A stretch of 33,845 nucleotides of DNA from Bacillota bacterium (lineage in GTDB: Bacteria > Bacillota > Clostridia > Lachnospirales > Lachnospiraceae): NCBI GenBank assembly GCA_023460575.1, contig JAEWPQ010000183.1:1-33845 (forward strand). The letters run 5' to 3'. Below, in pieces: positions 8,544-15,818 of this stretch; the stretch's first letter is position 1; every line of letters begins with the position of its first letter. Position numbers and translations under genes: made by a program. A model generated the notes under the pieces. It was not told the origin of the DNA. It saw only the letters and a program-made list of their open reading frames with translations, and did not search any database.

Positions 8544-9428
8544 CTATAAGGATGCTTCGTAAATTTCAATAATTGTTTTCAATAATACCGCATCAAATTC
8601 CTGCTGTGTCTGCTTTACAGAAAGTTCAGAAAGAAGTGCTCTGGAAAAGCTGGCTATCAGTTTCGGGTTCTGCCTCAACAGTTCATTTGCCTCTTTACGG
8701 CTGTATCCACCGGAAAGTGCCACAATTCGCACAACTCTCGGATCATTCATTAGTCCATTGTAAGTTCCAGCTACAGAAGGGATAGACACCTTCAGCATAA
8801 TATTCATTGAATCATCCAGCTTGTTTAGATGATTTTTAATTTCCGCAACCAACATCTCCTCTGCTTCTTGTTTGCTGCTGCTATGAATGTCTACCTCCGG
8901 TTCCAAAATCGGTACAAATCCGGCATCTGCAATTTTCTGGCCTAATTCAAACTGCTGTTCTACAATCGCATGAATACCATCACCATTTGCTTCATGAATA
9001 ACGGAACGCATTTTTGTTCCAAAAATATTTTTAGCGGTCGCTCTGTTCAAAAGCTCTTCCAGCTTAGGAATCGGCTTCATCATCTGAACCCCGTCTTTTT
9101 CTTCATCCAGTCCATTGTCAATTTTCAAAAAAGGAACAATCCCTTTTTTCTCCCATAGATAATCCGCAGTATACAGGTTGTCAATTTTACGTTCCATTGT
9201 TTTTTCAAACAGGATTGCTCCTAATATATGATTGGACGAAAACGCCTTGCTTGCGATAATCCGGCTTCTCATCTGCTGAATCAGATCATACATTTCATCC
9301 TCTGTATGGTATTCTGACAGCTCAATTCCATAGTCTCTCAAAGCCTTCGGTGTGCTTCCTCCGCTCTGATCCAATGCTGCAATGAATCCTGTACCATGCT
9401 TCATACGTTCTAATTGTTCTGTTTTCAT
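8544..9428 (-). CDS. fda: Class I fructose-1,6-bisphosphate aldolase
   Basis: 294 residues, close to staphylococcal class I aldolases. AAAGGAGG lies 10 bases before the ATG at 9428; an ATG at 9437 is only two bases from it and was rejected. Visible motifs include GFIAALDQSGGSTPKAL, FLKIDNGLDEEKDGVQMM, GFVPILEPEVDI and the Schiff-base segment IMLKVSIP, placing the lysine at about residue 213. It cleaves fructose-1,6-bisphosphate to DHAP and glyceraldehyde-3-phosphate. It heads a two-gene unit with gpmA. Many Clostridia use a class II zinc aldolase, so this may be a second, conditionally expressed enzyme. Confidence 0.94.
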   Translation of the reverse strand: MKTEQLERMKHGTGFIAALDQSGGSTPKALRDYGIELSEYHTEDEMYDLIQQMRSRIIASKAFSSNHILGAILFEKTMERKIDNLYTADYLWEKKGIVPFLKIDNGLDEEKDGVQMMKPIPKLEELLNRATAKNIFGTKMRSVIHEANGDGIHAIVEQQFELGQKIADAGFVPILEPEVDIHSSSKQEAEEMLVAEIKNHLNKLDDSMNIMLKVSIPSVAGTYNGLMNDPRVVRIVALSGGYSRKEANELLRQNPKLIASFSRALLSELSVKQTQQEFDAVLLKTIIEIYEASL

Positions 9429-9482
9429 GTTATACATAGCCTCCTTTATCTTTTACACCGTTTTTTAAATTCCTCAACGTTG

Positions 9483-9540
9483 GTTAGTTATTGCTAACTC
9501 GTTCTGTAATAAGTATGCACCCTTTTTAATTGTATGTCAA
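9483..9540 (-). promoter_or_regulatory. Strong promoter and downstream inverted repeat of the aldolase operon
   Basis: On the minus strand TTGACA (9535-9540) and CATACT (9512-9517) have a 17-base spacer. About 14 bases after the -10, GTTAG-N6-CTAAC (9483-9498) lies at roughly +7 to +22, where a repressor would block transcription, or where the leader RNA could fold. No regulator gene is adjacent. Confidence 0.65.
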
Positions 9541-9553
9541 GCATATAAACCGT

Positions 9554-9797
9554 TTACATATTTTTCAATTTTCTCTTCTGTATAGCATAAATTACATCAC
9601 TAATTAAATATAATACTGCAAAAATAATAACACCCTGAAGGTCTTTATAAGAAAACCAATTATATAAAATACTCAAGACAATCGTTAATTTAGCAAACTT
9701 ATAAGCAACAGTTGTCGCCATTCCATCTATCTGAACATTCCGCTCATCATTTTCAATTTTTACTTACCTCGTTCTTTCTAATCTTATTTCTGCCCAT
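9554..9797 (-). pseudogene. Small membrane protein broken by a one-base frameshift
   Basis: ATG at 9797 opens a frame (MGRNKIRKNEVSK) that stops at once after an A5 run (plus-strand T5 at 9757-9761). Removing one A joins it to IENDERNVQIDGMATTVAY and two hydrophobic segments (LTIVLSILYNWFSY; GVIIFAVLYLISDVIYAIQK), giving an intact ~80-residue protein. The composition resembles small clostridial two-span membrane proteins that start with an NDERN-like segment. It could be a real mutation, a sequencing error in a homopolymer, or expression from an internal start. It lies 79 bases after the acetyltransferase, same strand. Confidence 0.5.
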
Positions 9798-9875
9798 ACT
9801 ATAAAGCAAACTCCGAAAGTTTTTTTACGAATATTTAATTCTTAAGTTACCGCTCTTGATTTTTTAAGCTAGATT

Positions 9876-10559
9876 TCATATAATTTTTGAATGGCTATGT
9901 ATATAAAACTCTTCCTGACTTGGTTGGAATTTCTTTTCCATTTTTTCAAAATTCAAATCAAACTGCCCCATCGCTTTTTCATCTGTCTGATAGACTTCGC
10001 TTTCGATATAGCGCCACTTTCTTTTTTCCAGACACCCCTGCGTTAACTCTTTCACCAGCATGGCCGCCGGATAAAAGTCTTCTTTTATGCAAATATCAAA
10101 TTTTTTACAGCTTTTAAACCCACGAGAAACATAATTATCAGGATTTCCATAAATCACAATGACATCGTACGACATTTCTTTTGCCTTTGCAAATGAATGC
10201 TCAAGCAGGGCTTTTCCATATCCCTTTCTTTGAAACTCAGGAAGTACACTCAAGGGTCCAAATGTCAGTATCTGCATTTCACGGTTCTCCTCATTTACGA
10301 GTTTTGCCTTGGTGTACATGATATTTCCGATAATGCGATTGTCTTTTTCAAGGATAAAGTCCAGCTCCGGTATGAAATCCGGATGATTTCTCATAACATG
10401 TACCAAATAATGTTCACTGCAACCCGGAACATTTAAATTCCAAAAGGCCTTTCTAGTTATATTCTCAACTTCCCACTGATCCTCTACCTGTTCATTTCTA
10501 ATGGTATAGTTTGCTTTGCATATTATTTTTGACATACTGCTTATCTCATCTTCTATCAT
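9876..10559 (-). CDS. GNAT-family N-acetyltransferase
   Basis: 227 residues. GAGGGGG lies ten bases before the ATG. The acetyl-CoA binding signature is clear: LTFGPLSVLPEFQRKGYGKA followed by LLEHSFAKAKEMSYD and VIVIYGNPDNYVSRGFKSC. The N-terminus (YTIRNEQVEDQWEVENITRKAFWN) matches COG3153-like acetyltransferases. The acceptor cannot be predicted. It has its own extended -10 promoter and is followed by the broken small membrane gene. Confidence 0.88.
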   Translation of the reverse strand: MIEDEISSMSKIICKANYTIRNEQVEDQWEVENITRKAFWNLNVPGCSEHYLVHVMRNHPDFIPELDFILEKDNRIIGNIMYTKAKLVNEENREMQILTFGPLSVLPEFQRKGYGKALLEHSFAKAKEMSYDVIVIYGNPDNYVSRGFKSCKKFDICIKEDFYPAAMLVKELTQGCLEKRKWRYIESEVYQTDEKAMGQFDLNFEKMEKKFQPSQEEFYIHSHSKII

Positions 10560-10587
10560 ATTTCTATTACCCCCTCTTATCGTTAAT

Positions 10588-10596
10588 ATTATACCA
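10588..10596 (-). promoter_or_regulatory. Extended -10 element of the acetyltransferase gene
   Basis: TGGTATAAT on the minus strand, about 30 bases before the start codon. No clear -35 was found, as expected for an extended -10 promoter. Confidence 0.5.
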
Positions 10597-10703
10597 TAAT
10601 ATTTTTATAGAAAATAATATTTACCTGCTTTATTAAATTAAAAAGTCCACAAAAAAATCAAAGAACTAAATTTAATCGCATTTTGGTGAAATGTAGGAGC
10701 TAA

Positions 10704-11483
10704 TTAACTAACTCCTTTCCATACCAACGTGCCCTTTTCTTTCTGCATGTCATATTCTCCATCCGAAAGCTTTTCAAGTCTATTCAAATTTCTGACCGGT
10801 AAATAATAAATCTCTATCATCTGCGGCTTGTAGTCCACAGTTTCGTATCGATCGCCATATATGTCTGATCCTGTACTACTACCGCTTTCACTGTAAGCTG
10901 CAAGGTCAGAATCAAAGAACAGGCTGGTCCATAACGTTTTAGAGTAGCAGTAGTAAACAACCCTTACATTCTCTCCATTTCGATTGACCTCCCTGCCTGT
11001 TGAACTTTCAGAAATTTGAGAAATCCCTCTATAAACTCTCTCAACCACATTAATTATATCACCGGAATCCTTTTGCTTGGCATCTCCAGCATTTAAAGAA
11101 TCCAATTTTTTCCATACAATTCTACCTTTTTTATTGGTTGCAACCACAGAAGGACATAATTCCACCGACATGCGGTTCGCGTCAAAAGGGAGAGGTAATT
11201 CATAATTCTTTGCAAAAATAATTAATCCGCATAATACGATGGTACAGGTCAAAAGGGCAACCATAATATTCTTATGTATCATTTTTGCTCTTAACCGTTT
11301 AAGAAAATCGATATTTTTATCTTCTCGCGGTATTTCATGGGAAATAACTACCGACATTTCTTCATAAAGGGTCCGGCAATTGTCACAATTATCAAGATGA
11401 TTACTTATTTCTGTACTTGTTTCTTCACTTGTTAAGCCGTCAATGTAATTAGATAACAGATCTTTAACAATGGAACATTTCAT
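10704..11483 (-). CDS. Zinc-finger anti-sigma factor (copy 1)
   Basis: 259 residues. The N-terminal cytoplasmic part carries the zinc-binding anti-sigma pattern Cys3 and His29-x3-Cys33-x2-Cys36 (ISNHLDNCDNCRTLYEEM). A single membrane segment (IMVALLTCTIVLCGLIIFA) precedes an extracytoplasmic domain of about 165 residues. It overlaps the sigma gene by 4 bases (ATGA), the usual arrangement for a membrane-bound factor that sequesters its own sigma. The outer domain has no family I recognise and is presumably the signal sensor. A shorter paralogue is at 15819-16472. Confidence 0.88.
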   Translation of the reverse strand: MKCSIVKDLLSNYIDGLTSEETSTEISNHLDNCDNCRTLYEEMSVVISHEIPREDKNIDFLKRLRAKMIHKNIMVALLTCTIVLCGLIIFAKNYELPLPFDANRMSVELCPSVVATNKKGRIVWKKLDSLNAGDAKQKDSGDIINVVERVYRGISQISESSTGREVNRNGENVRVVYYCYSKTLWTSLFFDSDLAAYSESGSSTGSDIYGDRYETVDYKPQMIEIYYLPVRNLNRLEKLSDGEYDMQKEKGTLVWKGVS

Positions 11484-11965
11484 TTAAGTCTCTCCATTTC
11501 CTTAATTATTTTTTGTTTAGATCGATAGTACGTGGTACGCGCCCAGTTTTCATTCTTGCCTAAGATCTCACCAATCTCAGAAAATGAAAATTCGCCAGTC
11601 AAACGCATATGTACCAACTCGCGCATTGGCTCCGGCAATGAGTGAATCGCCTTATATAAGGTAGTTTTTTCCATTCGAAGCAATGTGGATCTTTCCGGTG
11701 ATTCATAACCTGGCATTTCGTCGGTAAGTTCAACCTGCTTCCACCGAGAGTGCTTAGCCAGCCATTGATACCAAATATGCTTAGCTATTTGACAAAGCCA
11801 TACTACCAGCTTACAACTCCCATCGTAATTGCCTATGGTCCGCATAGCACGAAAAAATGTTTCTTGTGTAAGGTCTTCTGCCAAATCTTCATTATGTGTT
11901 AGACTAAGCAAGTATTTATATACCTCCTTTGCATGCTGATTGTAGGCCCTCTCAATATCATCCAA
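11480..11965 (-). CDS. ECF-type RNA polymerase sigma factor (copy 1)
   Basis: 161 residues starting with TTG at 11965, eight bases after a strong GGAGG. Region 2 is VYKYLLSLTHNEDLAEDLTQ followed by ETFFRAM. Region 4 is LPEPMRELVHMRL then FSFSEIGEILGKNENWART. Regions 1 and 3 are absent, as in ECF factors. It should direct polymerase to a small regulon when released from the membrane anti-sigma encoded next to it. A putative self-recognised promoter, TGTAAC-N15-CGGAT, lies upstream and is matched at the second pair. Confidence 0.93.
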   Translation of the reverse strand: MDDIERAYNQHAKEVYKYLLSLTHNEDLAEDLTQETFFRAMRTIGNYDGSCKLVVWLCQIAKHIWYQWLAKHSRWKQVELTDEMPGYESPERSTLLRMEKTTLYKAIHSLPEPMRELVHMRLTGEFSFSEIGEILGKNENWARTTYYRSKQKIIKEMERLK

Positions 11966-12002
11966 GGTAGCTTCCTCCAGTCTTTTTTATTTTCATCCAT
12001 AT

Positions 12003-12028
12003 ATCCGATAAAGTGAAGTTTTGTTACA
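12003..12028 (-). promoter_or_regulatory. Putative ECF autoregulatory promoter (copy 1)
   Basis: Minus strand TTTTGTAAC-A-AAA with TGTAAC at 12023-12028, then 15 bases, then CGGAT at 12003-12007. AAC-type -35 elements are characteristic of ECF promoters. The same arrangement, TGTAAC-N15-CTGAC, precedes the second sigma gene. Confidence 0.45.
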
Positions 12029-12130
12029 AAAAACTATTATATTACTAAATTCACTAAAATTTTATACGTAAGTATTACTTTACTAATTAATCAAATTCAA
12101 GCAGATTTACTCTTCCCTACGTTTAGCCAG

Positions 12131-12154
12131 AAAAAAAAGAGCCAAAAAGGGCTC
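12131..12154 (-). terminator. Intrinsic terminator after the histidine phosphatase
   Basis: Minus strand GAGCC-CTTTTT-GGCTC stem followed by T8 (12131-12138). Confidence 0.8.
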
Positions 12155-12184
12155 AAAATGCATAGAAAAACAAATCGAAGTTTT

Positions 12185-12706
12185 TCAATTATTAAATGTA
12201 AGTATCTCGCCATTTTGGGCAACTGCTTTACTGAAATCATAGTTCTCAGACTTGCCAGTGAAATAATAGTTTATTACCCGTGCATTTGCAGCGTGAGTTA
12301 CGATTAAAATATTTTTACCCTTATATTCTTCCATAATCATATTACAAAAATCACAATTCCTTTTTATAAAATCTTTGAAGTTTTCTGTACCCATATCACC
12401 GCTTGTAACTGCTTGCCAAAACAATTTCATCGATTCCGCTGTTTCCTCTGTGCCCTCAAACTCTCCACAGTTTATCTCGCAAAGTCTTTCATCAAATACG
12501 CTTGTACCTTTGAAGATAATTTCGCAGGTTTGTCGTGCTCTTTTTTGAGGACTGCAATAACACACATCAAAACTTATACTTTTCATATTATGGGCTTGCG
12601 ATTTTGCCTGCTCTATTCCTGTTTGATTTAACTCTATATCTGTACAACCGTTGAACTTTTTTAATAAATTCCAATCAGTTTGACCATGACGAACAAGGTA
12701 TACCAT
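12185..12706 (-). CDS. Histidine phosphatase family protein (phosphoglycerate mutase-like)
   Basis: 173 residues. It opens with VYLVRHGQTDWNLLKKFNG, containing the catalytic RHG, and has the second histidine in ILIVTHAANARVI plus an acidic FDERLCEINCGEFEG block. The length and sequence match the CobC/PhoE-like branch (small-molecule phosphatases) rather than glycolytic mutases; the true mutase is at 7.8-8.5 kb. Substrate unknown; no cobalamin genes are nearby. It lies 133 bases downstream of the R1 repeat, whose TTGATA-17-TATACT could serve as its promoter. Confidence 0.87.
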   Translation of the reverse strand: MVYLVRHGQTDWNLLKKFNGCTDIELNQTGIEQAKSQAHNMKSISFDVCYCSPQKRARQTCEIIFKGTSVFDERLCEINCGEFEGTEETAESMKLFWQAVTSGDMGTENFKDFIKRNCDFCNMIMEEYKGKNILIVTHAANARVINYYFTGKSENYDFSKAVAQNGEILTFNN

Positions 12707-12838
12707 AATTGTTATCCTACCATTCTATAAATACTCTCAAGAACTAATTCCTGTCTTCCAATTAAAAACATTGGATTCCTCATTTTTATTCCCAAAAATA
12801 AAATTCAGAACCCTCCTCCAGTTCTCCAACCGTATAGC

Positions 12839-12930
12839 TTTCTGCTTCCAGTATAGCAGGAAACAGCTGCTCTATCAACGCAAATCAGAACTTTTCCATG
12901 TCCGCCTGAGATGCCATTGCAGCATACTTG
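12839..12930 (-). repeat. R1 repeat, copy 1, with the C-terminal relic of a phage tail gene
   Basis: 92 bases aligned without gaps to 19049-19140 with about 12 differences (roughly 87% identity by eye). On the minus strand it encodes the end of a phage tail-chaperone-like protein (YAAMASQADMEKF then TGA at 12885-12887), continuing into a hairpin region whose stem is partly decayed here. It also contains TTGATA-17-TATACT (12873-12878, 12850-12855). Confidence 0.75.
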
Positions 12931-13239
12931 CCAAATGGCATCCCTTTCTGTCTCAGGAATACCAGGCTTGCCTAAAATTAGTCCGCAATGAGAAAGGTAT
13001 GTATAATCCAAAGTCAAGTCCAAATCTTCTTCGATTGGGGCGGGGGCAGTGCTTTCCAAGGTATGGGATTCTGGAGATTTGTAATCCCCATCTCATTCAA
13101 AATTTGTCTCAACGTTCCTATTGACAGATACTAATTTCTATTTCAAAAATCGAATAAAAAATTGAAGGTCATTTCAAAATGTGAAACTCGATTACAAAAC
13201 GGGGAATTCGGAATGCAATTGACCTGTTTTTAACGTATC
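12931..13239. other. Gene-free debris upstream of R1 copy 1
   Basis: No credible gene. Short frames exist on both strands but lack ribosome sites and recognisable domains. The minus strand may contain further decayed coding sequence leading into the R1 phage relic, but I could not identify it. Confidence 0.4.
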
Positions 13240-13269
13240 TTGATATGCAAATGTTAATTTGGGTATAAT
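13240..13269 (+). promoter_or_regulatory. Vegetative promoter upstream of the small membrane gene
   Basis: TTGATA (13240-13245), 18-base spacer, TATAAT (13264-13269). Confidence 0.55.
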
Positions 13270-13282
13270 TTGGGAACTTCTC

Positions 13283-13310
13283 TTGTTTTTTTACACGTTA
13301 GTGTTATTAT
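13283..13310 (+). promoter_or_regulatory. Promoter/operator, copy A
   Basis: TTGTTT (13283-13288), 16-base spacer, TATTAT (13305-13310). The spacer is filled by the palindrome ACAC-GTTA-GTGT (13293-13304), the place for a repressor. Near-identical sequence is found at 13908-13935. Confidence 0.6.
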
Positions 13311-13409
13311 ATTAATAAATTAAAGTTGTTAACGGTTTCTTGAGAATCCTATATTATAAAGAATTTAATTGTTGTGAGGTAAAGTTTATCCCACCTTAGG
13401 AGGACAAAC

Positions 13410-13802
13410 ATGAAAAAAAATACACTTCTCTTCTTTTTGTTTACATTAGCATGCCTGATTATATTGATTGGTGGTATGGAATTAATAAAATATTATACTC
13501 AACTTAATCGACAATATTATACTTATATATACCCAATTATGGTAATGAAACTGTTCTTTCCTTGTAGTTTGGGATTTTTACTTTTTTTTCGCCAGCATAT
13601 TAGGATGGAAATTTACTCGATTCATAAAGTAGCTGTAGATGGGCTGGCAACCCTAGTAGTGGTAGTATATTTACTGATTATATCCCGAAAGCTAATTACC
13701 TATATTTTTGCTCAACCCGAAACACTGATATGTTTTACCTTATTTCTTAGCTCATTTTTGAATAGTTTGTTGGAATGGAAAAGATATAAAAGTTCTAACT
13801 GA
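13410..13802 (+). CDS. Small integral membrane protein of unknown function
   Basis: 130 residues behind a strong TAGGAGG ribosome site. Four hydrophobic segments are visible: TLLFFLFTLACLIILIGGME, the region around YTYIYPIMVMKLFFPCSLGF, LATLVVVVYLLIISRKL, and ETLICFTLFLSSFLNSLL. It ends in a basic tail (EWKRYKSSN). I do not recognise the family. It is the only plus-strand gene for several kilobases and has two tandem promoters upstream, the second with a palindromic operator in its spacer, so it is probably expressed and regulated. Confidence 0.7.
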   Translation: MKKNTLLFFLFTLACLIILIGGMELIKYYTQLNRQYYTYIYPIMVMKLFFPCSLGFLLFFRQHIRMEIYSIHKVAVDGLATLVVVVYLLIISRKLITYIFAQPETLICFTLFLSSFLNSLLEWKRYKSSN

Positions 13803-13833
13803 AACAGTATATGCAGGTATGATATTAACAGTC

Positions 13834-13902
13834 GAGAGATTCGAGCGATAAAAAAATAATTATTATTACCTTTTATTTTATACCAAAGACCCACCAATTT
13901 CA
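13834..13902 (-). repeat. R3 repeat, copy 1
   Basis: About 70 bases similar to 21550-21621. The best block is CTTTTATTTTATACC-n-AAGAC-nn-ACCAATTTCA. On the minus strand both copies read KLV-x-L-x-YKIK, so it could be the remnant of a gene or of a mobile-element end. Confidence 0.55.
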
Positions 13903-13907
13903 TTGTG

Positions 13908-13935
13908 TTGATTTTTTACACGTTAGTGTAATTAT
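13908..13935 (+). promoter_or_regulatory. Promoter/operator, copy B
   Basis: TTGATT (13908-13913), 16-base spacer, AATTAT (13930-13935). The spacer palindrome is perfect here: TTACAC-GTTA-GTGTAA (13916-13931). No plus-strand gene follows; the next gene converges from the other strand, so this copy is orphaned. Confidence 0.5.
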
Positions 13936-14022
13936 ATCAATAGATTAGATGTATATTCAAACAATATAAATTTAATAAATAAACATCACTTCTAAAAAGA
14001 AACATAACTCTATTTTTCTCAC

Positions 14023-15315
14023 TTAATCCAATATTTTTTTTATTTTACAGTTTGAATTAATAATAAGCCAAAGCTGGGGATAATAACTCATAATATTCCA
14101 CAATCCCGTACCTCTTAACCCATTTTCTAAAACTAAATTGACAATTGCATAAATAGTTCTGGCATCAACAAACCATACTATATGTTGAATTGTTCTTCCA
14201 CTTGCTTCAATTGCATATTCATAATATGGTGTTTTTGAAACATCATCAAAAAGAATCGTCGATTTCATTAACCTTGCCAAATCAATTACAGCATCTAATG
14301 TGATCGCATTTGCTTCAGATAAGCCTTGAATATACGGAAGTGCCCAGTCATATCCCAATAGCGGAAATCCAACATTAATTTTATTAGGATCCATCATTTG
14401 TTTTGTATAATTTACATATAATGAAATATTTTCTATTGAACTGATCGGCATAGGAGGTCCATATTGAGTCCCCCAGTAAAATCTCATTAGATATGTTTCA
14501 TCAATTAATTCATTGTATTTTGAATAATTTACTTTCTCAAATAGTAACTGATTTTCCTCTATCAAAAAATTGGGATCTATCGTAATAAATACAGGATATC
14601 CTTCTTTGTTAAGGCGAGAAGTTATTCGTTCCAGGTAATTTAAATAAAGTTCTTGGTTAGTCTCATTTAAAAATGTAAACGTAATATTTACCCCGTAATA
14701 CCCTTTTTCCTTCAAAATTTTAAGCATACTTTCCGCATGCTTATCCTGATAATCCGGGTTTAAAAGTATTTCATAAATCATTTCAGCATTCCGTTCACCT
14801 CGAAATGTTACACTTGTAACAAGCATTAAGGGCGCCACACCAAATTGTTTTACAGTCTCAATCAAATCAGAATCATCATAGAATGATTCAATTTCTCCTT
14901 TTCTTAATGTTTTATAATTTAATATTGAAAGATAGGTTAAGTAAGGTAATGACTTTCTTAAAATATTCTTATTAATAAATGGAAATGCATAGGCATTTGT
15001 TGTAATAGTTTCTTTTGTATCATAACTAATTATAAGTTCTTCACCAGGAAAAATATATTCTCTTTCCCAAAGGTATGGATTATTTCGATATAATTGCATG
15101 ATTGATATTTCAAGATCCAATGCAATATTAGATAAGTTATCTCCTTCTTTTACTATATATGTCTCTTGCGGATAGGTAATTACGATGGTTTGCCCTATTA
15201 CCAAATCAGTTGGATTTGATATACCGTTTTCGAGTATTAACCTTGTTTCTGATACTCCAAATTCATTTGCAATTGATGTAATTGTATCACCAACTCGCAC
15301 TACATAAATGATCAT
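14023..15315 (-). CDS. LysM-LysM-GH18-like protein (spore cortex/YaaH type), probably catalytically altered
   Basis: 430 residues. Two LysM domains at residues ~2-46 (IIYVVRVGDTITSIANEFGV) and ~52-96 (TYIVKEGDNLSNIALDLEIS) should bind peptidoglycan. Residues ~105-425 are a GH18-like barrel (INVGFPLLGYDWALPY; GTGLWNIMSYYPQLWLI), as in SleL/YaaH spore lytic enzymes. In active members the strand-4 motif reads like GVNIDFE with a catalytic Glu; here residues 208-216 read GVNITFTFL, lacking both Asp and Glu. It may be a binding rather than hydrolytic protein. ATG at 15315 chosen; the ribosome site is weak. Confidence 0.85.
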   Translation of the reverse strand: MIIYVVRVGDTITSIANEFGVSETRLILENGISNPTDLVIGQTIVITYPQETYIVKEGDNLSNIALDLEISIMQLYRNNPYLWEREYIFPGEELIISYDTKETITTNAYAFPFINKNILRKSLPYLTYLSILNYKTLRKGEIESFYDDSDLIETVKQFGVAPLMLVTSVTFRGERNAEMIYEILLNPDYQDKHAESMLKILKEKGYYGVNITFTFLNETNQELYLNYLERITSRLNKEGYPVFITIDPNFLIEENQLLFEKVNYSKYNELIDETYLMRFYWGTQYGPPMPISSIENISLYVNYTKQMMDPNKINVGFPLLGYDWALPYIQGLSEANAITLDAVIDLARLMKSTILFDDVSKTPYYEYAIEASGRTIQHIVWFVDARTIYAIVNLVLENGLRGTGLWNIMSYYPQLWLIINSNCKIKKILD

Positions 15316-15361
15316 AAATATACCCAATGCCTATAGTTATTATTATTATATGAAAAAAGCT

Positions 15362-15510
15362 TTAAAACATTACTGTATAGTACAGTAGCTTATAATCTGG
15401 GGTTATTGTTATAAATCCTTTGTCAAAAGCTTTATCATGTAATAGGTGTTCTACCTGTTTATCCAACTTAACAACCTTCATCGTTATAGGACTTTTACCA
15501 TTTGTATCAA
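15362..15510 (-). pseudogene. C-terminal fragment of an HNH endonuclease-like gene
   Basis: An open stretch ending at TAA (15362-15364) reads VEHLLHDKAFDKGFITITPD. HDKAFDxGFIT is the ending seen in HNH restriction-type nucleases, where the final His of the HNH finger is followed by KAFDxG. The upstream half with the first His/Asn is missing and the frame is blocked upstream. No ribosome site is visible at the only internal ATG. Confidence 0.4.
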
Positions 15511-15511
15511 T

Positions 15512-15600
15512 TTTCGCCGATTCATTTACATAATCCGGCGAAACTCAATACTTTTTGGCAAAAGCCCTATTTTAACATTTTGGCATTACTCCATCCCCAT
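15512..15600. repeat. R2 repeat, copy 1, beginning with a hairpin
   Basis: TTTCGCCG (15512-15519) is inverted as CGGCGAAA (15536-15543), followed by TTTTTGGCAAAAGC and TTTTGGCATTAC-n-CCATCC-n-CAT. The same order occurs at 21681-21770, where the stem is TTCGCT/AGCGAA. One base pair differs in both arms (C-G versus T-A), so pairing is preserved. Confidence 0.6.
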
Positions 15601-15818
15601 CTGAGATTCGGTCACACTAAACAGATTTTTACAAAAACACAACTCCATTTTTCAATTTGATTTACGGGGCTTTCCGCTCCAGCATTTCAACATGCCTTAA
15701 GGAGATAAAAATGATGTCATGAATACCTGATGAGTTCTTGGTGGCAAAAAATACTTCAAATTTTTATGCCGTTAAACTTTGTTTAACTCTTTAAATGGAA
15801 TACCAGTTCCTATCAATA
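15601..15818. other. Non-coding interval downstream of anti-sigma copy 2
   Basis: No gene found. GTTAAAC-TTT-GTTTAAC (15771-15787) is a perfect inverted repeat downstream of the anti-sigma stop, but has no T-run on the minus strand. AAGGAG before ATGATGTCATGA (about 15700-15720, plus) looks like a beheaded translation start. Confidence 0.35.

Noticed and set aside
12805..13059. 84-codon minus-strand open frame across R1 copy 1
   Set aside because: It reads in a different frame from the clear phage tail relic, has no ribosome site and no recognisable domain.
12771..13124. 117-codon plus-strand open frame
   Set aside because: Antisense to the phage relic, atypical composition and no ribosome site.
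13712..13903. 63-codon minus-strand frame overlapping the small membrane gene and R3
   Set aside because: No ribosome site; the overlap with a better supported plus-strand gene makes it a shadow, although its first residues resemble the frame at 21506-21748 because of R3.
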